Shown: positions 49,696 through 59,811, numbered from the stretch's first letter. The stretch is 64,000 nucleotides of DNA from JAUVRX01 sp049664225 (GCA_049664225.1 JBATEX010000080.1:6662-70661), one strand, 5' to 3'. Notes: generated by a model from the letters alone, not told the origin. Program-made: numbers and translations.

Positions 49696-52140
49696 TCAGC
49701 GCGGGTCCAGCACTTCTCGCAGGCGCTGCGCAAGCAGGTCAGTGGAAAAGGGTTTCTGCAGAAAGCTCCTGGCGTCGGAGACCAGGCCGCTCTTGAAGAA
49801 AGCGTCGGCCCCCTCGCTATAACCGGACATGAAGAGGATCTTGACCTCGGGCAACTTTGCCTCGAGTCGATGGGCCAACTCGAAGCCGCCCATGCCCGGC
49901 ATGACCAGATCGGTAAATAGAAGGTCGATCTGTCCCGACTCCTCATCGACGACTTTCAGAGCCTCCTCGCCGTCGGATGCCTCCAGCACCCGATAGCCCT
50001 TGGCATCCATGAATCGCCGTAGCAGGCCCCTCACGGCATCCTCGTCCTCGACCAACAGCACTGTTTCGGTGCCGCTCGGACTAGTCGGTTCCACTATTTC
50101 CTTCGTGCTCGGCTCGACGGGCTCGGAGACCGCCGGCAGATAGACCTCGAAGCAGGCTCCCCGACCCAGCTCGCTCTCGACCCGAATGTAGCCACCGGAT
50201 TGCTGCACGATTCCATAGACCGTGGACAGACCGAGCCCGGTTCCCTCTGAGGGATCCTTGGTGCTGAAGAACGGTTCGAAGATCTGCCCCTGGATGCTGG
50301 GATCGATCCCCGTGCCGGAGTCCTCACAGCGCAGCAGGACATAGGGGCCTGGATCCAATCCGAAGTTGGCCAACGCCGAGCCCGGAGCCACCGAGACGTT
50401 GGATGACCCGATGACCAAACGGCCGCCCCGTGGCATGGCGTCACGGGCATTCAAGGCCAGGTTCAAGATGACCTGCTCCATCTGTCCGGGGTCCGCTTTG
50501 ACGCTGGCGATCTCCTGATCGAAGTCTGCAACCAACTCCACAAGCTCACCGACCGAGCGCCGCAGCAGGTTCTCCATGTTCTGCATCAGATCGTTGAGAT
50601 CGATGGCCTGGGGGAAGCTCGATCGACGCCGACTGAGCACCAGAAGCTGGCGCGTCAGTGCTGCGGCCCGCTCTCCAGCCGCCTTGATCTCATCAACCTC
50701 GGCTGCCAATGGACTGCCGGGATCGATCTGAGCGCGCAGCAGGTCACTTCGACCGTTGATGACCGTCAACAGGTTGTTGAAGTCGTGCGAGACACCGCCA
50801 GCCATTCTGCCCACCGCCTCCATCCTCTGCGAGCGAAGCAACTGCTCCTCGAGAGCGCGCTGCTCAGTGACGTCACGCAACATGCCCCTCAAGGCATAGA
50901 GGTTGCCCGACTCGTCCTCTACCGCCGTGGTCGTTACCAGGATCGTCGCCTCGCTGCCATCTTTGCGCCGCAACCGAAGCTCGTAGTCCCGCAGGAACCC
51001 CTTCTGACTGAGAGCTTCGAGACTTCGCTGCCGCGCCTCTGGATCGATATACATCTCCTCGAGATCCATCTGCAGCAACTCCTCCTTGCTGTCGTAGCCG
51101 AAGAGTCGAAGCCCAGCAGGATTGATGTCCAAGAGTTGCCCCTCGGGCGTGCTGACATAGAGAGTGTCGAGAGAACCTTCGAAGATCTCGCGATAACGCT
51201 CCTCCGAAGCGCGCAACGCCTGCTCGGCTCGTCGGTGGTCCGTGACATCGCGATGCGTACCCCAGAGGCGCACCAGGCATTGGTCCTGCAGGATCCCGGT
51301 GAGATTGATCTGATGGCAGCGTGACCGACCCTGCCGATCGACATTCTCGATCTCCGCCGCCTCTAGATCGTAGTCGGACGTCATGAAGAGCCGCAGGTGT
51401 TCCAGGATCTGTGGATCGTCTTGCGACAGCAGGCGCCCCAGAGTGGCACCCACGAGCTGTGACGGTGACTCCAGTCCGACCATGAACGAGAGGGCATGAT
51501 TGCATTCTGCGAAGTGTCCGTGCTCATAAAGGAACTCGACCTGCTCGTCCACGGCCATCGAGACCGGCATGGGCTCATCGAGCTCCAACCGCCAGATCCC
51601 CTCCGAGCTGTGTGCCAGGAAGTCCCGGTATCGTTCTTCGCTGGCCCGCAATGCGGCTTCTGAGGTGCGGACCTCGGTAACGTCCAGCGCCACGCCTACC
51701 GTCCCGACGATCGATCTGTCTTCTGTCCGAAAGGGTTCCACCAGGGCGTGGAAGCTCTGGCCGCCCCACTCCATTTCGAGGGCCACAGGCGTACCTGCTA
51801 GGGCCTGGCGGTGGGCCTTGATGGGCGGGAACTCCTCGTCATCGGTGCCAAAATACTCGAAGATCGACTGTCCGACTGCCTGGTCCGGCTGCAGCCCGAG
51901 ACCCGCCAGAGCCGCGCCCTGGCTGGTGGTGAACTCCAGTCGAGAGTCGGTGGTCCAGACGACGGCTGGCAGCTGCTCGAGCATTACCCGCAACCGAGCC
52001 GTATCGCGCTGCAGGATCCGTTCGATTTCCTGGAGTCTCTCCTTCTCTCGGCGCTGTCGGAGAAATTGCACTACCGCCCAGCCAACAGCCCCCACTGCGG
52101 CAGCAAGACACAAGCCCTCGAGCGACAACAGAGCCGTCAA
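49696..52140 (-). CDS. PAS-containing hybrid sensor histidine kinase
   Basis: 814 aa from a TTG start (GGAGAAA upstream). One membrane helix (residues 8-28), then three PAS domains (about 45-155, 165-300 and 315-430), a HisKA domain with phospho-acceptor His452 (AGGVSHDFNNLLTVINGRS), a HATPase domain (ILNLALNARDAMPRGG, EDSGTGIDPSIQGQIFEPFF, GTGLGLSTVYGIV) and a C-terminal receiver with Asp744 (LLFTDLVMPGMGGFEL). The DFNN form of the H-box is common in this kinase class. The signal is unknown; no separate response regulator adjoins it. Confidence 0.94.
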   Translation of the reverse strand: MTALLSLEGLCLAAAVGAVGWAVVQFLRQRREKERLQEIERILQRDTARLRVMLEQLPAVVWTTDSRLEFTTSQGAALAGLGLQPDQAVGQSIFEYFGTDDEEFPPIKAHRQALAGTPVALEMEWGGQSFHALVEPFRTEDRSIVGTVGVALDVTEVRTSEAALRASEERYRDFLAHSSEGIWRLELDEPMPVSMAVDEQVEFLYEHGHFAECNHALSFMVGLESPSQLVGATLGRLLSQDDPQILEHLRLFMTSDYDLEAAEIENVDRQGRSRCHQINLTGILQDQCLVRLWGTHRDVTDHRRAEQALRASEERYREIFEGSLDTLYVSTPEGQLLDINPAGLRLFGYDSKEELLQMDLEEMYIDPEARQRSLEALSQKGFLRDYELRLRRKDGSEATILVTTTAVEDESGNLYALRGMLRDVTEQRALEEQLLRSQRMEAVGRMAGGVSHDFNNLLTVINGRSDLLRAQIDPGSPLAAEVDEIKAAGERAAALTRQLLVLSRRRSSFPQAIDLNDLMQNMENLLRRSVGELVELVADFDQEIASVKADPGQMEQVILNLALNARDAMPRGGRLVIGSSNVSVAPGSALANFGLDPGPYVLLRCEDSGTGIDPSIQGQIFEPFFSTKDPSEGTGLGLSTVYGIVQQSGGYIRVESELGRGACFEVYLPAVSEPVEPSTKEIVEPTSPSGTETVLLVEDEDAVRGLLRRFMDAKGYRVLEASDGEEALKVVDEESGQIDLLFTDLVMPGMGGFELAHRLEAKLPEVKILFMSGYSEGADAFFKSGLVSDARSFLQKPFSTDLLAQRLREVLDPR

Positions 52141-52214
52141 CGATTTCTCCAGATCATCACCTGTTCACCCATCATCGCGGTCGAATCTATCAGTTGGCTC
52201 TTTGGCACATTATC

Positions 52215-52928
52215 TCATTCTTCAATTCCGAGCTCCGCGAGTTGGCTCCTCGCCCGACCCTGCCAATCGCGATTGGCCGCCGGGCTTGCCGGGCTCGGAT
52301 GGAGGATTCCCGCCACCCGGACTTCGAGCCCGTCGAGGGCGCGTCGAGCCCTCACCTCGGCGAATCGACCGACACCGACGACCCAGGTCGGGTCGAGCTG
52401 CTGAATGGTCAGCCGCAGCGCTTCGTCGCAGGCCTCCAGCAACGGTCTTCGTTCGCTGGCAGGCAGGCGATCCGGAGTGCGGTTGCGACCGCTGGATTCG
52501 AGGAACATCAGCGGGCAGTAATTGGCGATGAAGAAGCGTTCGAAGAAGCGCTCCGGAGTCTCGAACCGGTCTTTCGCCCAACCCCAGACTCGCCGACCGC
52601 TGACCTCACTCCGGGAACATGCCAACCCCTCGACCGGCCGTTTTGGGTGCTCGTTAGGGGGTCGACCCACAGGACTGTCGATGGCCAACCAATTCTTGAC
52701 GAAGGAGACCTCCCCGAAAGGGATACCTGTCTGCGCCATGCCCCAGGGTCCGGGGTTCATCCCCAGCAACACCACCTCTTTCGAACCCTGCCCGAAGCGC
52801 TGCAAGTACTCCCGGTGCGCCGGCCAGGCATAGTCGAGTGGATCGTAGACGTGAGTTACCGGAGTGCCGAAGCGGAGCGGTCGCAAAGCCGCGGAGAGAT
52901 CCTTCGCAATGGCAGGCAGAGCGGACAC
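52215..52928 (-). CDS. SMUG1-like uracil-DNA glycosylase
   Basis: 237 aa from a GTG (GAGGAAGG 7 nt upstream); the longer ATG at 52967 lies in the preceding gene and has no ribosome-binding site. Motif A is VVLLGMNPGPWGMAQTGIPF, with Asn in GMNPGP as in SMUG1, and motif B is VAGILHPSPASPAANRDW (catalytic His). The LESSGRNRTPDRLPASER loop lies between. It removes uracil and oxidised pyrimidines from DNA. SMUG1-type enzymes are rather rare in bacteria. Confidence 0.9.
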   Translation of the reverse strand: MSALPAIAKDLSAALRPLRFGTPVTHVYDPLDYAWPAHREYLQRFGQGSKEVVLLGMNPGPWGMAQTGIPFGEVSFVKNWLAIDSPVGRPPNEHPKRPVEGLACSRSEVSGRRVWGWAKDRFETPERFFERFFIANYCPLMFLESSGRNRTPDRLPASERRPLLEACDEALRLTIQQLDPTWVVGVGRFAEVRARRALDGLEVRVAGILHPSPASPAANRDWQGRARSQLAELGIEE

Positions 52929-52944
52929 GCAGACCCTTCCTCGG

Positions 52945-53529
52945 CTACTCGTGCGCTGTTCCCACATTGGATAGAAGATCGGCCGGATCGACCCCCATGG
53001 CTTCCGCCACCTTCTCTAGCACATCTCCGAAGCGCTCGGGGTCGAGCACCACGAACAATCCGGCCGCTTCGGCGAACGGCTCGCCGTCATCATCCAGCAA
53101 TCTGCCACGGGTGGTCACCTTTCTTCCACGAGCCTCCTCGACCCACGCTTCCAGCAAGGCGTCGGTGCCCAGAGGGATCATTCTCGAGAAGTCGACCTCG
53201 AGATGCGCCGCCACCGAAGCGTAGCCGCTCGACCAGGCGGCAACCCCCATGGCCTCGTCGAGAACCGCTGCGATGCTGCCGCCGTGCGCATGGCTCGGAG
53301 GACCGGCCGCACCGGGTCCGAACCAGGCCCGACCCACGACCGCACGATCGCCTTGTCGCTTGAAGTACTGCACCCGTAGAAGACCGCTCTGCGGCTTGCC
53401 ACTGACAAAAGACCGTTGCCCCCCCTCCAGAGCGAGCGGCACGAAGGGCTCCCACCCGAGTTCCACCGTCACGTCGGGTGGCAGCTCGGGGATAGCCGAT
53501 TCAGTCGTCGTCCCGCGTCGTTTTCCCAC
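52945..53529 (-). CDS. PaaI-type hotdog thioesterase
   Basis: 194 aa from the GTG at 53529 (GGAG 8 nt upstream). The hotdog core shows PPSHAHGGSIAAVLDEAMGV, the usual HGG...D/E catalytic element, followed by AAHLEVDFSRMIPLGTDALL and GRKVTTRGRLLDDDGEPFAE. It probably hydrolyses an acyl-CoA; the substrate is unknown. The promoter region is shared with the divergent EAL gene; an in-frame ATG at 53574 would overlap that gene. Confidence 0.85.
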   Translation of the reverse strand: MGKRRGTTTESAIPELPPDVTVELGWEPFVPLALEGGQRSFVSGKPQSGLLRVQYFKRQGDRAVVGRAWFGPGAAGPPSHAHGGSIAAVLDEAMGVAAWSSGYASVAAHLEVDFSRMIPLGTDALLEAWVEEARGRKVTTRGRLLDDDGEPFAEAAGLFVVLDPERFGDVLEKVAEAMGVDPADLLSNVGTAHE

Positions 53530-53558
53530 CGCTATAATCTCCGGAGGATGTCGCTGAC

Positions 53559-56021
53559 ATGAGGCCATCTCCACCCCCGTCGCCTCCCCTGACTCAGGCC
53601 GAGCACTGGTTCAGAATCTTAGCTGAAACCATGCCGGTGGCCATCTTTGTCCACCGCGAGAAGTTGCTCTACGTGAATCCCGCCGCCGAGGAGCTGACCG
53701 GCTACTCGGCTCACGAGATGATGAGCATGGGATTCCAGGATCTGGGGGAGCCGCTACCCATCAGCCGCAACGCATTTGCACCATCATCTGGGCAGGAAGA
53801 CGATGCAGAGCTGTGGAAGATCCGTCGCAAGGACGGGCAGGAACGATGGATACGTCTGACCTCCGGTTACGTCGAGCTCGATTGGCAGCCAGCCAGCCTG
53901 GTCACAGCCTTCGACGCTACAGCCCAGGAGTTGTCGGCAATCGCCCTTCAAGACGTCCGACAGCGGCTCGCGTTTGCCCAACAAGCCGCCCGCTCGGTGA
54001 ATTGGGAGTGGGACCCCGACACTGACGCCCTCGACACATCCGAGCTCATCGATCAGCTCTTCGGATTGTCTCTCCACGACCAGCTGGCAAGCGGCAGCGA
54101 CTTCCTGAAGCTCGTTCACCCTGACGATCGACCGAGCCTGGAGCGGGCAGTTCGCCGCCTGCTCAAAGCCGATGACGAGAGTCTGTCGGTCGACATTCGA
54201 TGCCTCTCGCCCCGTGGCGAGGTCCGCTGGCTGGCCGAAAGGGCCATCGCAATGCGTGATCCACAAGGGCATGTGCAGCGAATCATCGGTGTCGCCCATG
54301 ACATTACCGAGCGCAAGATCGCTGAGAACGCCCTCTTCCAGGAGAAGGAGCGTGCCCTAGTCACGCTGGCTTCCATCGCCGATGGGGTCATCCGCACCGA
54401 CGCCAGGGGCATCGTTGACTACCTCAATCCGGTAGCCCAGAAGCTCACCGGTTGGACGCTCGAAGAGGCCTACGGTCAAACGGCCGACGCGATCTACAGG
54501 GTGGTCGATGAAGAGACGGGCAAGAAGGTCCTCGACCCGGTCCATCACTGCCTTGCCGAGCGGCGAGAAGTGGCCTTCCTCGGCCAACGGCTCTTGGTCC
54601 GCCGGGACGGGATCCAGTTCCCGATCCATGACTCTGCCGCGCCAATTCGCAACCAGGAAGGCAAGGTCACCGGTGCAATCCTCGTCTTCAAAGACCTGAC
54701 CCAGGTCCGTCGGGTGGAAGACGAAATGGAGCATCTCGCGAGCCACGATCCTCTCACCGGTCTGATCAATCGCCGGGAGTTCGAGCGGCAGCTGCGAGGC
54801 GCCCTACGGGTGCATGACGGACGGAGCGGGCGACATGCCTTGTGTCAACTGGACCTCGATGCGTTCAAGCTCGTGAACGAGACCTGCGGCCATACCGCTG
54901 GCGATCAGTTGATTCGAAAGATCGCTTCGGTCATCGAGGAGCGGGTCCGACAACAAGATGTCCTGGCGCGGCTGGGTGGCGACGTGTTCGGCATCCTCTT
55001 CAGCGACTGCCCCCCAGAAGAGGCGGAGCACCGGGCCAAAGAGATCAGTGAAGCCATCCACAGCTTTCGCTTCCATTGGGGCGGCCGCACTTTCACCAAT
55101 CGGGTCAGCGGCGGCCTGGCGCCTCTGTCCTCCTCGCACTCCGGAGCGGATGCCCTGTTGAGCGCCGCGGACGCCGCCTGCTTTGTAGCTAAAGAAAAGG
55201 GTGGCGGATCCATTCACATCTATCAGCCCGGCGACCGCGAGATTGCCGAGCGGTATGGGGAGATGCAGTGGATCTCTCGTCTTCAGAAAGCCCTGGACGA
55301 GGACCGCTTCCGGCTCTATCACCAGATCATCAAGCCCCTCGACGCGAGCAACTCGGAGCCTCCCCTGAGCGAGCTCTTCATTCGATTGATCGACGAGGAG
55401 GGCAAGCTTGTCTATCCGGGATCCTTCATCCCGGCAGCCGAACGGTATGGTCTGATCCCGTCAATCGACCGTTGGGTCCTGAGCACCGCTCTGCGCCTAC
55501 TGGCCGACGATGGCAATACCGCCATAGCCAACAATAGCCGGTTCGCCATCAATCTCTCAGGTCTCAGCCTTGGCGCCGCGGGGTTTCTCGATTTCGTGGT
55601 CGAAGAGCTCAACAAGACCAGGATTTCGCCCGACCGGGTCTTCTTCGAGATCACCGAGACCTCTGCCATAGCCAACCTGCCGATGGCGGTGCGCTTCATC
55701 GCGGTGTTGAAAGGCATGGGTTGCCGTTTCGTCCTGGACGATTTCGGCCAGGGCCTGAGCTCCTTCGGCTACCTGAAGAACCTCCCACTGGACTTCCTCA
55801 AGATCGACGGTGGGTTCGTGCGCGAAATGGTCGCCGACCCTATCCAAGCCGCGCTCGTGGCATCGATCCACGATATAGGCGAGGTGATGGGGCTGCGCAC
55901 CATCGCCGAGTCAGTCGAAGACGAAGTCACGCTCGAAGCGCTGCGCCAGATCGGGGTCGACTACGTTCAAGGGTACCTCTTTCAGCGGCCGCGACCGCTG
56001 ACCGAAGGCAGGAAGCCCTGA
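53559..56021 (+). CDS. PAS-GGDEF-EAL cyclic-di-GMP protein with degenerate GGDEF
   Basis: 820 aa. Three PAS modules (about 15-125, 130-255, 262-385), GGDEF domain (~393-550) and EAL domain (~565-815). The GGDEF motif is GGDVF (residues 473-477), lacking the catalytic Glu, so cyclase activity is doubtful. EAL residues look complete: ELFIRL, INLSG, FEITET, VLDDFGQGLSSFGYL, LKIDGGF, AESVED and YVQGYLFQRP. Most likely a c-di-GMP phosphodiesterase with a regulatory GGDEF. TATAAT at 53533-53538 and GGAGG at 53542-53546 precede it; a four-codon ATG frame (53548-53562) overlaps the start. Confidence 0.92.
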   Translation: MRPSPPPSPPLTQAEHWFRILAETMPVAIFVHREKLLYVNPAAEELTGYSAHEMMSMGFQDLGEPLPISRNAFAPSSGQEDDAELWKIRRKDGQERWIRLTSGYVELDWQPASLVTAFDATAQELSAIALQDVRQRLAFAQQAARSVNWEWDPDTDALDTSELIDQLFGLSLHDQLASGSDFLKLVHPDDRPSLERAVRRLLKADDESLSVDIRCLSPRGEVRWLAERAIAMRDPQGHVQRIIGVAHDITERKIAENALFQEKERALVTLASIADGVIRTDARGIVDYLNPVAQKLTGWTLEEAYGQTADAIYRVVDEETGKKVLDPVHHCLAERREVAFLGQRLLVRRDGIQFPIHDSAAPIRNQEGKVTGAILVFKDLTQVRRVEDEMEHLASHDPLTGLINRREFERQLRGALRVHDGRSGRHALCQLDLDAFKLVNETCGHTAGDQLIRKIASVIEERVRQQDVLARLGGDVFGILFSDCPPEEAEHRAKEISEAIHSFRFHWGGRTFTNRVSGGLAPLSSSHSGADALLSAADAACFVAKEKGGGSIHIYQPGDREIAERYGEMQWISRLQKALDEDRFRLYHQIIKPLDASNSEPPLSELFIRLIDEEGKLVYPGSFIPAAERYGLIPSIDRWVLSTALRLLADDGNTAIANNSRFAINLSGLSLGAAGFLDFVVEELNKTRISPDRVFFEITETSAIANLPMAVRFIAVLKGMGCRFVLDDFGQGLSSFGYLKNLPLDFLKIDGGFVREMVADPIQAALVASIHDIGEVMGLRTIAESVEDEVTLEALRQIGVDYVQGYLFQRPRPLTEGRKP

Positions 56022-56236
56022 GCCCGTCCCTGGAGGCTCGGCGCGAGCCCCTCAATTGGCGCTGTGTATCTTGGACGACTCACAGCTCAGGCCCGCTCTG
56101 CCTATTCGTCGTCTTGTGGCGTAACTCCGCGAGGAGTCCGTAGCCTTCTTGATATATTGAGAGGTCTCCGGCACGGCGGCCAGGTCGGTCTCCGTGGGTT
56201 TGAAACCCTGACCAAAGAGAAGAAAGGCCAAATCCG
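56022..56236. promoter_or_regulatory. Upstream region of pckG
   Basis: No gene. An extended -10 (TGATATATT, TATATT at about 56154) lacks a good -35. The 13-nt palindrome GGGTTTGAAACCC (56196-56208), inside an outer GGTC...GACC pair, lies 28 bp before the ATG and could be an operator. Confidence 0.35.
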
Positions 56237-58084
56237 ATGCGTTTCACGTCGCCCCTTGAAGCTGCGCCCACCGCGAACCCGAAATTACTGGCCTGGGTCG
56301 AAAGAGTGGTCGACCTCTGTGATCCGGGCAAGGTCTGGTGGTGCGACGGGTCCACCGAGGAGTATGACGAGCTGGCCCAGATCATGACCGAGACCGGGAC
56401 GGCCCGATGGCTGAATCCCGAGCTGCGTCCCAATTCGCTCTATGTGCGCTCAGATCCGGCAGACGTTGCGCGAGTCGAAGACCGCACCTTCATCTGTTCC
56501 CAGCGCCACGAGGATGCAGGTCCGACGAACAACTGGGGCGATCCAGCGGAAATGAAGGCCCACCTGCGAGGCCTCTACGACGGCTGCATGGAAGGCCGGA
56601 CGATGTTCGTCATTCCCTACTCCATGGGCCCAATCGGTAGCCCCATCGCCAGGATCGGTATCGTCATTACCGATTCGCCCTACGTGGTCTGCAACATGCA
56701 CATCATGGCTCGCGTGGGCACCAAGGTCCTGGAAGCACTGGGGGATAGTGAGGACTTCGTTCGTGGGATCCACTCGGTGGGATACCCCCTAGACAGCCAG
56801 AAGAAACCGGATCAGCCCTGGCCCTGCAACGCCGACAATAAATACATCTGCCACTTCCCCGAGACCCGGGAGATCTGGTCCTACGGCTCCGGCTATGGCG
56901 GCAACGCCCTGCTCGGGAAGAAGTGCCACGCGTTGCGCATCGCCTCGGTCCAGGCACGCGACGAAGGTTGGCTGGCCGAGCACATGCTCATTCTCAAGCT
57001 GACCAATCCGGCAGGGCGATCCAAGTTCATCGCGGCGGCCTTCCCTTCGGCCTGTGGCAAGACCAATCTCGCGATGATGAACCCCACCCTGCCAGGCTGG
57101 AAGGTCGAGACGGTGGGCGACGATATCGCTTGGATGAAATTCGGGGATGACGGCCGACTCTACGCCATCAATCCCGAGGCAGGGTTTTTTGGCGTGGCCC
57201 CCGGAACGAGCATGCACTCGAACCCGAACGCCATGCTGTCGCTGACCAAGAACAGCATCTTTACCAACTGTGCTTTGACCCGGGAGGGCGACGTCTATTG
57301 GGAGGACATGTTGGACGAAAAGCCGGCCTTCCTCGTCGACTGGCTGCGGCGACCCTGGACATCGGAAAGCAAGCGGCCAGCCGCGCATCCCAACGCCCGC
57401 TTCACAGCGCCGGCGAGTCAGTGCCCGGTCATCGCAGACGAGTGGGAGGATCCAGCGGGGGTGCCGATCGACGCCATCCTCTTCGGCGGCCGCCGGGCGA
57501 AAGTCGTACCGCTGGTGACCGAAGCTTTCAGTTGGGGGCACGGCACTTTCCTGGGATCGATCATGGCGTCGGAGAAGACAGCTGCCGCCTCGGGACGAGT
57601 CGGAGTCGTACGCCGAGACCCCATGGCCATGCTGCCGTTCTGCGGCTATCACATGGGTGACTACTTCACCCACTGGCTCGAAGTCGGAGCCAAGGGGGGT
57701 GCCAAAGGAAAGGGTGCCTGGGGAACGATGCCGCGGATCTTCTACGTGAACTGGTTCCGCAAGGATGAGGACGGCAAATTCCTGTGGCCGGGCTTCGGCG
57801 AGAACAGCCGGGTTCTCAAGTGGGTCTTCGAGCGCTGCGACGGTGAGGGCGATGTCCAGGAGACCTTCATCGGCCTCCATCCGACCGCCGGAGGTCTGGA
57901 TCTGGAAGGTCTCGAGATCTCGCAGGAGGATCTCGACCTTCTACTCGAGGTTGATCCCGACGACTGGCGACGAGAGGTAACACTGCTGCACGACCACTAT
58001 TTCCAGTTCGGTGAGCGTCTGCCAAAGGCCCTCGCCGATCAACTGACCGAACTCGAGAGCGTGCTCAAGGCAATGGCGGGCTGA
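56237..58084 (+). CDS. pckG: Phosphoenolpyruvate carboxykinase (GTP)
   Basis: 615 aa, the length of GTP-type PEPCK. The kinase P-loop is AFPSACGKTNLAMM (about residues 268-281), with AWMKFGDDGRLYAINPEAGF (GTP and metal), RTMFVIPYSMGPIGSPIARI (substrate Arg region) and ENSRVLKWVFERC near the end. It converts oxaloacetate to PEP with GTP, the first step of gluconeogenesis. It is followed after 79 bp by an unassigned Rossmann protein in the same direction. Confidence 0.97.
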   Translation: MRFTSPLEAAPTANPKLLAWVERVVDLCDPGKVWWCDGSTEEYDELAQIMTETGTARWLNPELRPNSLYVRSDPADVARVEDRTFICSQRHEDAGPTNNWGDPAEMKAHLRGLYDGCMEGRTMFVIPYSMGPIGSPIARIGIVITDSPYVVCNMHIMARVGTKVLEALGDSEDFVRGIHSVGYPLDSQKKPDQPWPCNADNKYICHFPETREIWSYGSGYGGNALLGKKCHALRIASVQARDEGWLAEHMLILKLTNPAGRSKFIAAAFPSACGKTNLAMMNPTLPGWKVETVGDDIAWMKFGDDGRLYAINPEAGFFGVAPGTSMHSNPNAMLSLTKNSIFTNCALTREGDVYWEDMLDEKPAFLVDWLRRPWTSESKRPAAHPNARFTAPASQCPVIADEWEDPAGVPIDAILFGGRRAKVVPLVTEAFSWGHGTFLGSIMASEKTAAASGRVGVVRRDPMAMLPFCGYHMGDYFTHWLEVGAKGGAKGKGAWGTMPRIFYVNWFRKDEDGKFLWPGFGENSRVLKWVFERCDGEGDVQETFIGLHPTAGGLDLEGLEISQEDLDLLLEVDPDDWRREVTLLHDHYFQFGERLPKALADQLTELESVLKAMAG

Positions 58085-58163
58085 CCCGACGCGACCTGGG
58101 CTCCGGGTCGGCCGTGATTCGACGAAGAACCCGACAGCGAAACGCTACGCGAGGAGAGACAGA

Positions 58164-59792
58164 GTGAACATCGAGGGTAGCAAGGTACTCGTTCTGGGTG
58201 GTTACGGCCTGGTGGGGATGGCGGTCTGCCGGGAATTGTTGGAACACAAGCCCCGAGAGATCCAGATCCACAGCCTGCGGCAGGAAGAATCGGAAGAGGC
58301 CCTGGAGCTGCTGCTGCCATTTGCGCAGGGCGTGAAGCTCTCGGTTTCGAGTGGCGACATCTTCGGACTTACCGAAGAAGCGTCCAGAATCGAGCGCATT
58401 GCGGCCCAACTGAAGCCGCTTCGCGAGGAGGACTGGAAGAGGTTCCTGCTATATCGATTGCTGGTCGATGGCAAGCCGGACATCGTCATCGATTCCGTGA
58501 ACACCGCGACCGGCATCGCCTACAGGGACGTTTATTCGGCCTCGGCCAAGGTGCTGGATAGCCTGGAAGCCGGTACCTCGCAGTGCGATCAGGTCGAAGA
58601 CCTTCTCGAGGCCCTCTATGTACCACGTCTGATTCGCCACATGCAGGTCCTCTATGGCGGCATGATGGATGCCGGAACTCGGGCCTATTTCAAGGTGGGA
58701 ACCAGCGGTACTGGGGGTATGGGCCTCAACGTTCCCTACACGCATTCCGAGGAGAAGCCGAGTCGTGTGCTGCTCTCCAAGAGCGCCATGGCGGGGGCAC
58801 AGTCCATGCTGCTGTTCCTCATGGCCCGGACGCCCGGAGCTCCAATCACGAAGGAGATCAAGCCGGCGGCGGCCATCGCCTGGAAGAAGATCGCCCACGG
58901 TCCCATCTACCGCGGACGAAAGCCCATCTATCTAGTGGAGGCCGAACCTCGCACTCTGGGGGAGACCTTCTCCACCAAGGACCCGACCGCCGCCAAGGTC
59001 ACCGACAACATTCTCGAGACTGCCTACATCGATACCGGTGAGAATGGCATCTTCAGCGTCGAGGAGTTCGCGATGCTCACCACGTCTCGACAGATGGAGT
59101 TCGTGACACCCGAGGAGATTGCCCAGTACCTCATCTTCGAAATCGGCGGTGGCAACACGGGGCACGACATCATCAACGCCCTGGACAACGCGGTACTGGG
59201 TCCCACTTACCGGGCCGGACTCATGCGTCATTGGGCACTGGAACGAATGATGGAGTTCGAGAGTCAGGGTGAAACGAAGAGCGTGGCCTTCGAGATGTTG
59301 GGTCCGCCCCGAAACACCAAGCTGCTCTTCGAGGCCCACCTCCTGCGAGAAGCCTTCGGAACGATGACGGCCGTTCGTGAATCGACCCCGGAGGAGGTAG
59401 CCGACCGAATCGACAAGATGCTCGAAGCCGAGCCCCGGCTCGCCAATGAGGTGGTCTCCGTCGGTATACCCATTCTCCTGCCTTCCGGAAAGATCCTGCG
59501 AGGCCACCAAGTCATCGTACCGGCCGAGGCGGACAACGAACCGCTCACCCCCGAGAAGCTGGAAGCCTGGGTGCACGATGGATGGGTCGATTTGAGGGTC
59601 GACAACTGCGCCAGTTGGATCGATCGCATGCAGCGGATCCACGACGACACCGCCGCCATTCCCGAGGACGACACCTCGAGCCGTCATCTGCGCAACCTGA
59701 GATTCTGGGACGAAGAAAAGAGGATCCAGCCCGGCAAGATTCTCGGCTGGATCCTTTCCGTCGAGGAGCACGGCGCCCGCTTCAAGCACTAG
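58164..59792 (+). CDS. Large Rossmann-fold protein of unknown function
   Basis: 542 aa. The first 40 residues form a dinucleotide-binding element (SKVLVLGGYGLVGMAVCREL). DIVIDSVNTATGIAYRDVYS and FKVGTSGTGGMGLNVPYTHS resemble the next steps of an extended NAD(P) fold. The C-terminal half contains FEIGGGNTGHDIINALDNAV and LGPTYRAGLMRHWALERMME, conserved-looking but unassigned. The size is twice that of an ordinary SDR. No signal or membrane segment. Linked to pckG; an enzyme of central metabolism is possible, but I do not recognise the family. Confidence 0.6.
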   Translation: MNIEGSKVLVLGGYGLVGMAVCRELLEHKPREIQIHSLRQEESEEALELLLPFAQGVKLSVSSGDIFGLTEEASRIERIAAQLKPLREEDWKRFLLYRLLVDGKPDIVIDSVNTATGIAYRDVYSASAKVLDSLEAGTSQCDQVEDLLEALYVPRLIRHMQVLYGGMMDAGTRAYFKVGTSGTGGMGLNVPYTHSEEKPSRVLLSKSAMAGAQSMLLFLMARTPGAPITKEIKPAAAIAWKKIAHGPIYRGRKPIYLVEAEPRTLGETFSTKDPTAAKVTDNILETAYIDTGENGIFSVEEFAMLTTSRQMEFVTPEEIAQYLIFEIGGGNTGHDIINALDNAVLGPTYRAGLMRHWALERMMEFESQGETKSVAFEMLGPPRNTKLLFEAHLLREAFGTMTAVRESTPEEVADRIDKMLEAEPRLANEVVSVGIPILLPSGKILRGHQVIVPAEADNEPLTPEKLEAWVHDGWVDLRVDNCASWIDRMQRIHDDTAAIPEDDTSSRHLRNLRFWDEEKRIQPGKILGWILSVEEHGARFKH

Positions 59793-59811
59793 CCCCCGGC
59801 CACCCGTCCCG

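Noticed and set aside
49700..53560. Complete two-component or c-di-GMP defence island
   Set aside because: The kinase, glycosylase, thioesterase and EAL genes are separate units on both strands without nuclease or effector partners.
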